DNA from: Fructobacillus evanidus
GTDB taxonomy: Bacteria; Bacillota; Bacilli; Lactobacillales; Lactobacillaceae
Length of the DNA: 64,000 nt
Assembly: GCF_963580165.1 (NCBI RefSeq)
Contig: NZ_CAUZLM010000001.1
Coordinates: forward strand, 1 to 64,000
Direction of reading: 5' to 3'
The position numbers were made by a program, and so were the translations under genes. This document shows, piece by piece, positions 42,843 through 51,788 of this stretch. Under the pieces are notes generated by a model, which saw only the letters and a program-made list of their open reading frames with translations, did not search any database and was not told the DNA's origin. Every line of letters starts with the position of its first letter. The stretch's first letter is position 1.

Positions 42843-43043
42843 TTATCTTTGATGAGACTCTTTGTGAGCGTGTTTATCTAAATAATAACCCATTAATAAT
42901 GAAACAAAAAAATACACTACTATCGCTAAAATACTCTTGATCAATCCAAAATTAATTATCTTAAGCACAAAAAAAGTAAGCACATAGCACACAGTTGTAC
43001 TCATCAAATAAAATAAAAAGTTTTTCTTCAAATATTGTTTCAA
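42843..43043 (-). CDS. Small membrane protein 3 of accessory operon
   Basis: A 66-residue protein with two hydrophobic helices (about 9-27 and 35-54) and a charged C terminus ending in HKESHQR. The function is not recognised. It is the last of three similar small membrane-protein genes and is preceded by a GGAGAGAA ribosome binding site. The sequence before it (TTTCTGAATAAAAATTAT) is repeated before the neighbouring gene, so the genes may derive from duplication. Confidence 0.6.
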   Translation of the reverse strand: MKQYLKKNFLFYLMSTTVCYVLTFFVLKIINFGLIKSILAIVVYFFVSLLMGYYLDKHAHKESHQR

Positions 43044-43076
43044 AATTCTCTCCAGTCTACACTTTCTGAATAAAAA

Positions 43077-43274
43077 TTATCTTTGAGAATCATCATTAGA
43101 TTTTTTTCCAAAGACCGCTGAAAGTAAAAAACAGTTCGAAATGACTGCTGAAAATGGAATAACAGCACCCCAAAAACCTTCTGATACGAAATCAAAAAAT
43201 AGCCAATAGAGTTCAGCAATTAATATAGGTATCATGACAATTTTACAGAACTTTAGTATTTGTTGTTCAGTCAT
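43077..43274 (-). CDS. Small membrane protein 2 of accessory operon
   Basis: A 65-residue protein starting MTEQQILKFCKIVMIPILI, with two hydrophobic helices and a short charged tail (KKSNDDSQR). The start at 43274 is chosen because GGAGAG lies 8 bases upstream; the frame remains open further. It overlaps the upstream gene by eight bases. The function is not recognised. Confidence 0.6.
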   Translation of the reverse strand: MTEQQILKFCKIVMIPILIAELYWLFFDFVSEGFWGAVIPFSAVISNCFLLSAVFGKKSNDDSQR

Positions 43275-43494
43275 GCTTTTTTCTCTCCATTCTTTCTGAA
43301 TAAAAATTATTTCTGTGAATTTTGATGAGACTTTTTTGGATGTATTGGAATATACTTTCGGACAAGGCAAATAGGATGATAAAGAGTACGATTGATAAAA
43401 TCCAATTGACGTGCCAAATGAAATTAGTAATTAAAGCATGCAAGGCGAGTGCCACAGCAGCACTCCAATTGATGTAAGATAATACTTTTTTCAT
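43267..43494 (-). CDS. Small membrane protein 1 of accessory operon
   Basis: A 75-residue protein starting MKKVLSYINWSAAVALALHA, with two hydrophobic helices (about 10-26 and 30-48) and a basic C-terminal tail rich in Lys, Arg and Asn. It is the first gene of the operon, divergent from the XRE regulator at 43672, which probably controls it. An immunity or envelope-stress role is possible, but nothing in the sequence proves it. Confidence 0.6.
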   Translation of the reverse strand: MKKVLSYINWSAAVALALHALITNFIWHVNWILSIVLFIILFALSESIFQYIQKSLIKIHRNNFYSERMERKKHD

Positions 43495-43590
43495 ACTTCC
43501 TCTTTTCTTTGATTATCACTTAATTATATCAAAAAAAGAAGTCACTATATTTGCTGACGAATATAACAGAAGGACACTAATAGCCATGGC

Positions 43591-43605
43591 GCAAGTATAA
43601 CTTGC
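43591..43605. promoter_or_regulatory. Inverted repeat in divergent promoter region
   Basis: GCAAGT-ATA-ACTTGC is a perfect six-base-arm palindrome midway between the divergent genes. It is a candidate operator for the XRE regulator. Confidence 0.45.
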
Positions 43606-43671
43606 TTTACGAATGATAGTCTTTCTTGCTAGTCTTATAAGAGTAAATTCTCTAAATTAAAGGTGAAAGAC

Positions 43672-44421
43672 ATGAGTTTCGAGCAAGATATTAAAAGACT
43701 TCGTCAAAGTAAGAAAATGACTCAGCAAGAATTAGCTGATATTCTACACGTCAGTCGCCAAACGGTGTCGACCTGGGAAAATGGGAAAAATTATCCTAGT
43801 TTGGAAATTTTGAGAAGCATTTGTGTTTTGTTTGATGTGTCTTTCGAACAAATTATGTTTGGAGAAGAAAACACAATGAAAAATAAGCAAGATATGGCGA
43901 CGACAATTGATCGGGATGTAAAGTTAAAAACACGCTATAAAAAATTGACAATTACATTGGCAACGATTTTTGTGTTCTTTTGCGCTTGGATTGGTGTACT
44001 GATTTTTGGCTATTCAAAGGGAATTGCTACTATTGATCGTTGGAATCCTTTTTTGACGTATCAAGTATCCTATACAAAAATTCCAGATTTAACATCAGAA
44101 AAAAGCTATCGTGAATGGACGGCTTGGTATTCTGATAATGAAATGGGAACCTCTTGGACAAAGTTAACGCTATCAACTGGTGAAAATCCTGGTGTTGTGA
44201 AACCTTATGTGATGGCTTATCATAAGGGCAGTTATGTCAAAATAAGCCGAATTGTTCCTGCAAGCGAAGTTAGCACGCTTGTTCGAGGAGACCTTGAGGC
44301 TTTTGAAAAATATCAACAAGAAACATCCAAAATAGGTGCGAGCGATGATTCTAATTTTCAAAAGGATTTGGAAAAGAAAGTGCACCTCACTGATACAATT
44401 CGAACAATAAATAACAATTAA
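43672..44421 (+). CDS. XRE-family regulator with membrane anchor and extracytoplasmic domain
   Basis: A 249-residue protein. An XRE-type HTH domain (about 4-64; MTQQELADILHVSRQTVSTW) is followed by a linker and one membrane helix (about 92-114). The ~135-residue C-terminal part should lie outside the cell. It looks like a one-component transmembrane sensor whose outer domain could respond to an envelope signal. The ATG at 43672 follows AAGGTG; the in-frame GTG at 43663 overlaps that site. Divergent from three small membrane-protein genes. Confidence 0.75.
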   Translation: MSFEQDIKRLRQSKKMTQQELADILHVSRQTVSTWENGKNYPSLEILRSICVLFDVSFEQIMFGEENTMKNKQDMATTIDRDVKLKTRYKKLTITLATIFVFFCAWIGVLIFGYSKGIATIDRWNPFLTYQVSYTKIPDLTSEKSYREWTAWYSDNEMGTSWTKLTLSTGENPGVVKPYVMAYHKGSYVKISRIVPASEVSTLVRGDLEAFEKYQQETSKIGASDDSNFQKDLEKKVHLTDTIRTINNN

Positions 44422-44553
44422 CATTACAAAAGGGGGGGACGTTATGCGAATAAACAGTAGCGGCCCCCTTGTTATTAAATTTTTCTAAGCGATATAGTTG
44501 TTCTTCATCAAAGTGCATCTTGTCCATTTTTAGAAGAATAACTTATTTTTGAT

Positions 44554-44595
44554 AAAAGCCCTCACCAGTGAGTTATCTCACCGACGAGGGCTTTA
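44554..44595. terminator. Nested hairpin terminator of exoA
   Basis: AAAGCCCTC / GAGGGCTTT outer stem with an inner GTGAG / CTCAC stem. It lies just after the minus-strand exoA stop. Confidence 0.85.
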
Positions 44596-44599
44596 TTTG

Positions 44600-45418
44600 C
44601 TATAAGTCGATGGTCAGCTCAATTGGAGCATGATCCTGTCTGGCACCGGTATCAACAACCTTGATATCTTGAACCTGACTGGCAATCCGGTTTGAAACTA
44701 AGTAATAGTCAATCCGCCAACCAGAGTTATTAATCTTAGATGTTTTAACTCGCTGTGCCCACCATGTATAGATATCTGCTTGTCCAGGGTTCTTGGCGCG
44801 CAGGGTATCGGTGTAACCGGCATCCAGCAACAAGGTAAACTTTTCGCGTTCCTCGTCTGTAAAGCCAGCGGAATGGTGGTTGGTGCTTGGATGCTTCAGG
44901 TCAATTTCTTCGTGGGCAACGTTAAAGTCACCGGAAAAGATGACGGGCTTTTTTTCATTCAAACCATCAATATAGGCCCGATAGGCATCATCCCATGCCT
45001 GACGGTCCTCAAGCCGGTCTAATTTTGAACCGGCATTGGGGGTGTAGACCGTGGAAACAAAGAAGTCTTTGTATTCAAGGGTGACAATCCGTCCTTCTTG
45101 GTCCATTTCACCAGGGGCGCCAATCGTTGGGTAGTCAACGGCAACTGGTTCTTCTTTAGCAATCATCATGGTACCAGCGTAAGACTTTCTGGCTGTTGAT
45201 GAGTTGGTGTAAAAGTGATAATCCGGGAAGAGTTCAGTCAAGGCGGCTAGGTGTTTTTTAGTTAAGCCGGAGTCCTTGAGTTTCGTTTCCTGGATGGCGA
45301 GAACGTCTGGCTTTTGCGCAGCCAAATCAGATAAAACGCCCCAGGTCATCTTGCCACGATCTGAACTGTGTTCGACAGCGGCGTTAATGGAGTCGATATT
45401 CCACGAAATAAATTTCAT
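44600..45418 (-). CDS. exoA: Exodeoxyribonuclease III / AP endonuclease
   Basis: A 272-residue endonuclease/exonuclease/phosphatase-family enzyme of base excision repair. Catalytic and metal residues appear in FISWNIDSIN (3-12), AIQETKLKD (about 41-49), STVYTPNAG, FSGDFNVAHEEIDL and QDHAPIELTI at the C terminus. Length matches ExoA of Firmicutes. The minus-strand gene lies 60 bases downstream of nnrD and may be cotranscribed. Confidence 0.93.
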   Translation of the reverse strand: MKFISWNIDSINAAVEHSSDRGKMTWGVLSDLAAQKPDVLAIQETKLKDSGLTKKHLAALTELFPDYHFYTNSSTARKSYAGTMMIAKEEPVAVDYPTIGAPGEMDQEGRIVTLEYKDFFVSTVYTPNAGSKLDRLEDRQAWDDAYRAYIDGLNEKKPVIFSGDFNVAHEEIDLKHPSTNHHSAGFTDEEREKFTLLLDAGYTDTLRAKNPGQADIYTWWAQRVKTSKINNSGWRIDYYLVSNRIASQVQDIKVVDTGARQDHAPIELTIDL

Positions 45419-45478
45419 TATGTCTCAGTATCCTTTGCTGATTTTAGTTGAGAGTAAACCCACTTTGGTAAATGCTGG

Positions 45479-46312
45479 TTAGAGCGTTGGGGTTTGGTCC
45501 GCCATTTCTTTCATGAAGGCCGGGAGGGCCTTAGCAATTTCGGTTGGTAAGGTGACGTAGGCCGTGTCCGCCAAACGCTCTGCAATTGCTGAATGACTGT
45601 AGACGGCTGCCAAAACGGCTCTATTTGTGTCTTGAAATTGAGCTACAAATGCCGCAATGATGCCGGCTAGCGTATCGCCCATGCCGCCAGTTGCCTGGTA
45701 GGGGCCACCGACCGTCAGTTGGTAAAGCTCATTTTCCAAGTATACCTGAGTCTGGTCAGACTTCAAAACCAAAATTGGTTCAGGATTCATGGCAACAAGG
45801 GCCTCCCAATTATTGTCTTCTTTTGCTTGGTCAGCGATGGCGACTTGGCCAAAACGTTGCCACTCCATTTGATGGGGCGTTAAGATGATTTGGCCCTGTG
45901 GTAGGGGCAGATTTTCCTGTGCCATCATGGTCAAGGCTGACCCATCCAAAATCACCTTATGCTTGTCGGTGAGTTCTTTTAGGACCTGCTTTAAAATGGT
46001 TAATTCATTTCCTAAACCAGAACCAATGAGGACGACGTCCACGCCGGCAATTAAATCCGATAGGTCTTGATGATAGTCAACGACCATGGCCTCTGGCAAG
46101 CGGGCGTGGAGGGCGGTTTTATTAACGGGGTCGGTGGCCACCGTGACCAAACCAGCACCACCGTAAATGGCGGCTTCGGCATTCATGATGGCTGCCCCGC
46201 CTAGGTCTTGGTTACCCGCGACGATTAAAATTTTGCCGAAAGTGCCCTTATGCGATTGGCGTGGTCGAACTTGAATCACTTCTTGCACGATTTTCTCAGT
46301 TAATTTAATCAT
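45479..46312 (-). CDS. nnrD: ADP-dependent NAD(P)H-hydrate dehydratase
   Basis: A 277-residue ribokinase-like enzyme that repairs hydrated NADH and NADPH. Family motifs are KGTFGKILIVAGN (about 22-34), GAAIMNAEAAIYGGAGLVTVA, LTPHQMEWQRF and the phosphate-binding GGMGDTLAGIIAAF, where the third residue is Met instead of the more common Ser. The epimerase half (NnrE) is not fused, so this is the stand-alone form. It is divergent from pepV. Confidence 0.88.
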   Translation of the reverse strand: MIKLTEKIVQEVIQVRPRQSHKGTFGKILIVAGNQDLGGAAIMNAEAAIYGGAGLVTVATDPVNKTALHARLPEAMVVDYHQDLSDLIAGVDVVLIGSGLGNELTILKQVLKELTDKHKVILDGSALTMMAQENLPLPQGQIILTPHQMEWQRFGQVAIADQAKEDNNWEALVAMNPEPILVLKSDQTQVYLENELYQLTVGGPYQATGGMGDTLAGIIAAFVAQFQDTNRAVLAAVYSHSAIAERLADTAYVTLPTEIAKALPAFMKEMADQTPTL

Positions 46313-46429
46313 TTTTCACCTCTCTGCTAAGCATTTTACGCCTAAGATGTGTATAATGAAAATAACTTAATGAGAAAATAATGAAAAAGGTGAGAGCGAC
46401 TTCGGTCCCTTCCCACAAGGAGGTCTTTG

Positions 46430-47845
46430 ATGATTGATTGGCAGGCAAAAGCTAAGGAAGAAGAACAGCCTTACTTGGCTGATTTGAAGGAGTTTTTGAA
46501 AATTCCTTCTGTTCGTGACGATAGCAAGAAGACGGCGGATGCACCGTTGGGACCCGGTCCAAAGGATGCGTTAGTTCACATTTTGGCCTTGGCCGACCGC
46601 GATGGCTTCACGACCAAGAACATTGATAACTTGGTTGGTTACATCGAAATCGGTCCCAAGGATGCCGATGAGTACGTTGCCTTGCTTTCTCACGTAGACG
46701 TTATGCCTGCTGGTGAAGGTTGGGAAACGGATCCTTTTGATCCCGTCATTGAAGACGGTAAGGTGATTGCCCGTGGGGCTTCTGATGATAAGGGACCCGG
46801 CTTGGCTGCCTATTACGGCTTTAAGATGATTCGTGATCTGGACTTGCCATTGAAGCGTCGCGTTCGCTTGATTTTCGGTACTGATGAAGAAAACGATTGG
46901 ACGGGGATGACGCGCTATTTCGAAGTTGAACCAGCACCAGCCTTTGGTTTCTCCCCTGATGCCGAATACCCAATTATTAACGGTGAAAAGGGAAACTTGC
47001 AGGTGAACATCACTTCACCAGCAACTAACGGGGATGATGCTCAGTTGCTTTCGTTTGAATCAGGAATTCGGACGAACATGGTGCCAGGTGTTGCTCGCGC
47101 TGCCGTATCAGGTCTTGCTGCTGACCAGGTTGAAGCTGATTTTGCAGCCTTCTTGACTGATAATCCTCAGGTGTCTGGAACGGTGACAACAGACGGCGAC
47201 CAATTGTCCTTTGAAGTCTTTGGTAAGCAAGTCCACGGTTCTTTGCCTGAAACGGGTGAGAACGCCGGAACTTACTTGGCAAAATTCTTGAAGCAATATG
47301 ACTTTGGTGGCACAGCTGCGCACTTCCTTGCTTACTTGGGTGACTTGTCACACGATGATCCAACTGGTCAAAAATTAGGTGTCAACCATGTTGACGATGT
47401 GATGGGTGCCTTGTCAATGAACGTTGGAATTCAAAAGTTCGATTTGGAAAAGGGCGTTTACATCAACTTTAACTTCCGTTATCCAAAGGGAATCGAACCA
47501 GAATTTATCGAGGAAAAGTTAGCAAAGGCAATGCCAGCCTGGGACTACTCAGCCAAGATTGGTGGCCATGCACAAGTGCCACACTACGTTTCACCTGAGG
47601 ATCCAGTTGTCAAAACTTTGTTGAACATTTACCACGAGCAAACTGGCCTAGAAGCACACGATCAAGTGATTGGTGGTGGGACTTACGGTCGTTTGATGAA
47701 GCGCGGGGTTGCCTTTGGGGCTTTGTTCCCCGATTCACCAGATACGATGCACCAAGTTGGCGAATTTGCCTTGGTTGATGACCTTGTCCGTTCAATGGGA
47801 ATCTATGGTCAAGCCATCGTTGACTTAGCTAATTTGCCCGAATAA
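46430..47845 (+). CDS. pepV: Dipeptidase PepV
   Basis: A 471-residue M20 zinc dipeptidase with broad specificity, used to finish peptide breakdown. Zinc ligands occur in LLSHVDVMPAGEGW (His and its Asp, about 86-99), RGASDDKGPG (bridging Asp), FGTDEENDW (Glu pair) and FSPDAEYP (Asp). The final ligand histidine is in DTMHQVGE near 435. The ATG at 46430 follows AAGGAGG. It is a single-gene unit with a terminator downstream. Confidence 0.95.
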   Translation: MIDWQAKAKEEEQPYLADLKEFLKIPSVRDDSKKTADAPLGPGPKDALVHILALADRDGFTTKNIDNLVGYIEIGPKDADEYVALLSHVDVMPAGEGWETDPFDPVIEDGKVIARGASDDKGPGLAAYYGFKMIRDLDLPLKRRVRLIFGTDEENDWTGMTRYFEVEPAPAFGFSPDAEYPIINGEKGNLQVNITSPATNGDDAQLLSFESGIRTNMVPGVARAAVSGLAADQVEADFAAFLTDNPQVSGTVTTDGDQLSFEVFGKQVHGSLPETGENAGTYLAKFLKQYDFGGTAAHFLAYLGDLSHDDPTGQKLGVNHVDDVMGALSMNVGIQKFDLEKGVYINFNFRYPKGIEPEFIEEKLAKAMPAWDYSAKIGGHAQVPHYVSPEDPVVKTLLNIYHEQTGLEAHDQVIGGGTYGRLMKRGVAFGALFPDSPDTMHQVGEFALVDDLVRSMGIYGQAIVDLANLPE

Positions 47846-47904
47846 AAATCAGTAAAGTGATGCATGCTCTGAAAGTTAAATATTTTTTAGGGATGATATG
47901 CATC

Positions 47905-47931
47905 AAAGCCAGACTGTTGTCTGGCTTTTTT
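47905..47931 (+). terminator. Terminator after pepV
   Basis: AAAGCCAGAC-TGTT-GTCTGGCTTT plus T run. An additional inverted repeat (TGATGCAT / ATGCATCA) lies between pepV and this hairpin. Confidence 0.85.
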
Positions 47932-47957
47932 ATTTTGGGGAATAATAATTGTCTTTG

Positions 47958-47978
47958 AAATGTAACCGCTTTACATTT
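47958..47978. promoter_or_regulatory. Palindromic operator candidate
   Basis: AAATGTAA-CCGCT-TTACATTT has eight-base arms. It resembles LacI/CcpA-type operators but with one extra central base, so it is not a good cre site. It lies about 30 bases upstream of a -10 TATAAT at 48010-48015 and may control the gene at 48057. Confidence 0.45.
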
Positions 47979-48056
47979 GAAAATTAAAAGGCATGTTTTT
48001 TGATTTTCATATAATGTACCTAATTCGATTCAGAGAGAATTAGGGGAGTTAGAGAG

Positions 48057-48755
48057 ATGAAAGCAGAAGACTTTTTTCACGAATATAGCCATCGCCACGA
48101 GAACGATGAACTTGTTGGCGAGATTGAAGAAACCCAAGACTACTGGCAAAAAATACGCCAATCACGGCGGGGACTCATCGGTTTTGCACTAGAAGAGCTT
48201 TTACGGACTGACGGGCAAATCATGGAAGCAAACCAAGTTTATGAACACCTGCTTGAGAAAAAGGCGGAACTGATTGCTCACGGTGGGTCCTATCCGTTAA
48301 TGGAAGTCGACCTGCGTGAAGCTGGCTTTAATCATAAAATTGAGACAATCGATAAAATGGAAGTCATAACTGGCGACTATATGTGGGGGCAACAGAATAA
48401 TACCTTTACTGTGGTTGGGGATGACCTCATCGCTTCTAGTTATTTTGTCAAAATGGGGACGGAAGAAACTGATGATTTAAACTTTAAAAGTGAGCGATTG
48501 ATGACCAAGGCTGATTTTTTCCAGGCTTTGAAAGATCTTCGAGTTGGTAGCTGGGAGAGAAAGTACGTGAATGAAAGCGTCATGGACGGGACTCAGTGGA
48601 GTGTGCGTATTTACTTCAATCGCGGACTGGAAGTCTTGACTATCGAGGGTAGTAACGATTATCCAGAAAACATGGAAGAATTCAATCGTGTCTTTAATTT
48701 GGACTTGTTTGACGACGGGGATGCGGACGATGAGGGTGAGTTCGTCGAATTATGA
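48057..48755 (+). CDS. Hypothetical acidic protein
   Basis: A 232-residue soluble protein, not recognised. It has a helical N-terminal half with many Glu, Arg and Leu residues (about 1-75). A likely beta-rich middle (about 100-205) contains YMWGQQNNTFTVVGDDLIA, and the tail is strongly acidic (LFDDGDADDEGEFVEL). No signal peptide or membrane helix. It has its own promoter region with a -10 TATAAT at 48010, a palindrome upstream, and a GTTAGAGAG ribosome binding site. Stands alone before a repeat-bearing terminator. Confidence 0.7.
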   Translation: MKAEDFFHEYSHRHENDELVGEIEETQDYWQKIRQSRRGLIGFALEELLRTDGQIMEANQVYEHLLEKKAELIAHGGSYPLMEVDLREAGFNHKIETIDKMEVITGDYMWGQQNNTFTVVGDDLIASSYFVKMGTEETDDLNFKSERLMTKADFFQALKDLRVGSWERKYVNESVMDGTQWSVRIYFNRGLEVLTIEGSNDYPENMEEFNRVFNLDLFDDGDADDEGEFVEL

Positions 48756-48796
48756 TGGTCAGAAGGTCATTAGCTAGTCAAAAAATGAAAATAATG

Positions 48797-48883
48797 AAAA
48801 AGAACCGCTATGCTAAGCTGATATGAACCTCGAAATTTGTTGATCCAAATTTCGGAGTTCATATCAAACAATAGTGGTTTTTA
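48797..48883. terminator. Two-tier terminator with embedded repeat (copy 2)
   Basis: An outer stem AACCGCTAT / ATAGTGGTT with flanking A and T runs encloses a 21-pair hairpin (48819-48866). The hairpin reads TGATATGAAC...CGAAATTTG, a six-base loop TTGATC, then the return arm, with one mismatch and one wobble. Best-preserved member of the three-copy family. Confidence 0.8.
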
Positions 48884-49055
48884 TGTAAAAAGATTTAGTA
48901 GAATCCGCCAGCGAATCGGTATTTGCTAGTTAAACGGGGATGAAAAAATATTTATGCACGATATTTTTGGTCTAGTTTTTGAGTAAAAGGTGGCGGGTGA
49001 CCCATCAATCATTGTGATTACTTGCTAATCGCCGTTAGCAACTTGGCCGCTGGCC
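48884..49055. other. Intergenic region upstream of tig with inverted repeat
   Basis: It contains the perfect repeat TTGCTAA-TCGCCG-TTAGCAA (49022-49041), close to the tig promoter. No gene is supported. Confidence 0.5.
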
Positions 49056-49084
49056 TTGATAAAATCAGTCATTTGGTCTAAAAT
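49056..49084 (+). promoter_or_regulatory. tig promoter
   Basis: TTGATA at 49056-49061 and TAAAAT at 49079-49084 are separated by 17 bases. Confidence 0.7.
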
Positions 49085-49114
49085 TATATAGAACTTATTT
49101 TTGGAGGATTTAAC

Positions 49115-50407
49115 ATGTCTAAATGGACAGCTGCTGCGGACGCAAACCGCGGTACACTAGAATTTTCAATTGCTCAAGCTGATGTACAAAAGGCCTTGAA
49201 GCCAGCATTTGACAAGAACAAGAACCAAATTGCCGTACCCGGTTTCCGTAAGGGTAAGGTACCAATGTCATTGTTCATGCAAAAGTTTGGTGAAGAAGCA
49301 TTGTACCAAGACGTCATGGATATCGTTTTGCCAGCCGCTTATGACGCAGCTGTTGCTGAACAAGGCATCACAGTTGTTGGTCGCCCCGACATCATTCCAG
49401 TTTCAATGGACAAGGGTGCTGACTGGCAAATGAAGGCCGAAGTAGCCGTTGCCCCTGAAATCAAGTTGGGTGATTACACTGGTTTGTCTGTTGAAAAGCA
49501 AGACGCCACTGTATCAGACGAAGAAGTTGATGCTGAAATCAAGCGCCAACAAGAAAACCAAGCTGAATTGGTTTTGCAAGAAGACGGCACAAAGGCTGAA
49601 AATGGCGACACTGTTGTCATTGACTTTGACGGTTCTGTTGACGGCGACCACTTCGATGGTGGACAAGCTAAGGATTATTCTTTGGAATTGGGCTCAGGCT
49701 CATTTATCCCAGGATTTGAAGACCAATTGGTTGGTCATGTAGCCGGTGACGATGTTGACGTTAAGGTTACTTTCCCTGAAGAATATCAAGCTAAGGACTT
49801 GGCTGGTAAGGAAGCTTTGTTTGAAGTAAAGCTTCACGAAATCAAGCGCAAGTCATTGCCTGATTTGGATGATGAATTCGCCAAGGACGTTGATGAAGAC
49901 GTTGACACTTTGGCTGAATTGAAGGAAAAGACAAAGAAGAACTTGCAAGAAGCACGTGACGAAGCAGCTAAGGATGCTTTTGAAGATGCTGCTGTGCAAG
50001 CCGCAGTTGACAACGCTGAAGTTGTTGGTGGCAACTTGCCAGAAGAGATGATCCACGAAGACGTTGATCGTCAAATGCAACAATACTTGGCTCAATTGCA
50101 ACAACAAGGCATTTCACCAGAAATGTTCTTCCAGATTTCTGGTCAAACTCAGGAATCATTCCACAAGCAATTTGAAGAAGGTGCTGACAACCGCGTTAAG
50201 ACAAACTTGGTTTTGGAAGCGATTGTTAAGGCCGAAAAGATTGATCCAAGCGCTGATGAAGTTGCTGCCGAAGTTAAGTCATTGGCTGATCAATACAATA
50301 TTTCAGAAGAACAAGTTAAGCAATCATTGTCAGATGATTTGTTGAAGCACGACATTGCTATGAAGGCAGTCGTTGACAAGATTGTTTCATCTGCCAAGGC
50401 GAAGTAA
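49115..50407 (+). CDS. tig: Trigger factor
   Basis: A 430-residue ribosome-associated chaperone and prolyl isomerase. The ribosome-binding signature VPGFRKGKVPMSLFMQKFG is near residues 41-59. The FKBP-type domain (GDTVVIDFDGSVDG and LELGSGSFIPGFEDQLVG) spans about 160-245. A Glu/Lys-rich helical C-terminal domain follows. TTGGAGG lies before the ATG. It precedes clpX, as in many Firmicutes. Confidence 0.96.
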   Translation: MSKWTAAADANRGTLEFSIAQADVQKALKPAFDKNKNQIAVPGFRKGKVPMSLFMQKFGEEALYQDVMDIVLPAAYDAAVAEQGITVVGRPDIIPVSMDKGADWQMKAEVAVAPEIKLGDYTGLSVEKQDATVSDEEVDAEIKRQQENQAELVLQEDGTKAENGDTVVIDFDGSVDGDHFDGGQAKDYSLELGSGSFIPGFEDQLVGHVAGDDVDVKVTFPEEYQAKDLAGKEALFEVKLHEIKRKSLPDLDDEFAKDVDEDVDTLAELKEKTKKNLQEARDEAAKDAFEDAAVQAAVDNAEVVGGNLPEEMIHEDVDRQMQQYLAQLQQQGISPEMFFQISGQTQESFHKQFEEGADNRVKTNLVLEAIVKAEKIDPSADEVAAEVKSLADQYNISEEQVKQSLSDDLLKHDIAMKAVVDKIVSSAKAK

Positions 50408-50414
50408 GCCAGTG

Positions 50415-50438
50415 AAAAAGCCCGGTCGGGCTTTTTTT
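50415..50438 (+). terminator. Terminator after tig
   Basis: AAAAAGCCCG-GT-CGGGCTTTTT plus further T bases. Confidence 0.88.
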
Positions 50439-50532
50439 CTTACATAGCCTACTGATTTAGGCAGCTGTTCTTGTTGAACAAGCCGGCAAGCGAGTGCTAA
50501 TGCCGGAGAAAGACGATATAGAGGGGGATATT

Positions 50533-51786
50533 ATGGTCCAAACACCGAATGAAACCACTCCAGTCCACTGCTCTTTTTGTGGTAAGGATGCTGATGAAGT
50601 CAAGAAGCTAGTCGCTGGTCCTGATGGATTATATATTTGTAACGAGTGTATCGCATTGGCTGATCAAATCATCCAAGAAGAGATGCGGGTTGACCAACAG
50701 TCTGAGCAGTTGACTTTGCCAACGCCAAAGGAAATCGTTGAAAATCTAAACGATTACGTGATTGGCCAAGAAGATGCCAAGAAGACCTTGGCGGTGGCGG
50801 TCTATAACCACTACAAGCGCGTGAATGAAAATGCTTTGAAGACGACGGATGTTGAATTGCAAAAGTCAAACATCGCTTTGCTTGGGCCAACTGGGTCGGG
50901 AAAGACCTATTTAGCCCAATCATTGGCAAAGATTTTGCAGGTTCCGTTTGCCATTGCGGATGCAACAACGTTGACAGAAGCTGGCTATGTCGGTGAAGAC
51001 GTTGAAAACATTCTGCTGAAGCTTTTGCAGGCCGCTGATTTTGATGTGGAATCTGCTCAGCGTGGTATTATCTATGTCGATGAAATTGACAAGATTGCTA
51101 AAAAATCAGAAAACGTTTCGATAACCCGTGATGTTTCGGGTGAAGGAGTCCAACAGGCTTTGCTGAAGATGTTGGAAGGAACGATTGCTTCCGTGCCACC
51201 ACAAGGTGGTCGTAAGCACCCACAACAGGAGTTAATCCAAGTTGATACCACCAACATCCTCTTTATCGTTGGTGGTGCCTTTGCTGGCCTTGATACGTTG
51301 ATTAAGGAACGTTTGGGAAGTCGAGTAATCGGCTTTGGTTCAAGCACATCAGATCAGGCCAAGGCTTTGGATAAGCCAAATGTTTTGAAGAATGTTGAAC
51401 CAGAAGATTTGACAAAGTTTGGTTTGATTCCAGAATTTATTGGTCGTTTGCCAATTATCACGGTCTTGGATGAGTTGACGGTGGAGGATTTGACCCACAT
51501 TTTGACGCAACCAAAGAACGCCTTGGTTAAGCAGTACCAAGCATTGCTTGGCTTGGATGGCGTTGAGTTGGAATTCCAGCCTGCTGCCTTGTCTGCCATG
51601 GCTGATTTGGCCATCGAACGGGGCACTGGTGCCCGTGGTTTGCGCTCAATCATTGAAAACGTCATGAAGGATACGATGTTTGATATCCCAAGTCGTGATG
51701 ATATTGAAAAGGTTGTGATCACTAAGGCGTCAGTAACGTCAGGTAAGGCGCCTAACCTGGTTTTGAAGAAAGATGAAAAGGACTAA
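50533..51786 (+). CDS. clpX: ATP-dependent Clp protease ATP-binding subunit ClpX
   Basis: A 417-residue AAA+ unfoldase that feeds ClpP. The N-terminal zinc-binding domain has CSFCGKD and ICNEC (two CxxC pairs, about 12-40). Walker A is GPTGSGKTYLA (about 117-127) and Walker B YVDEIDKI (about 183-190). The ClpP-contacting IGF loop is present as VIGFGSS. The ATG at 50533 follows AGAGGGGG; the upstream in-frame ATGs are rejected. ysxC starts two bases after its stop. Confidence 0.96.
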   Translation: MVQTPNETTPVHCSFCGKDADEVKKLVAGPDGLYICNECIALADQIIQEEMRVDQQSEQLTLPTPKEIVENLNDYVIGQEDAKKTLAVAVYNHYKRVNENALKTTDVELQKSNIALLGPTGSGKTYLAQSLAKILQVPFAIADATTLTEAGYVGEDVENILLKLLQAADFDVESAQRGIIYVDEIDKIAKKSENVSITRDVSGEGVQQALLKMLEGTIASVPPQGGRKHPQQELIQVDTTNILFIVGGAFAGLDTLIKERLGSRVIGFGSSTSDQAKALDKPNVLKNVEPEDLTKFGLIPEFIGRLPIITVLDELTVEDLTHILTQPKNALVKQYQALLGLDGVELEFQPAALSAMADLAIERGTGARGLRSIIENVMKDTMFDIPSRDDIEKVVITKASVTSGKAPNLVLKKDEKD

Positions 51787-51788
51787 GT

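Noticed and set aside
43077..43370. Longer version of small membrane protein 2 starting at 43370
   Set aside because: It would overlap the preceding gene by about 100 bases; the internal ATG at 43274 has GGAGAG at proper distance.
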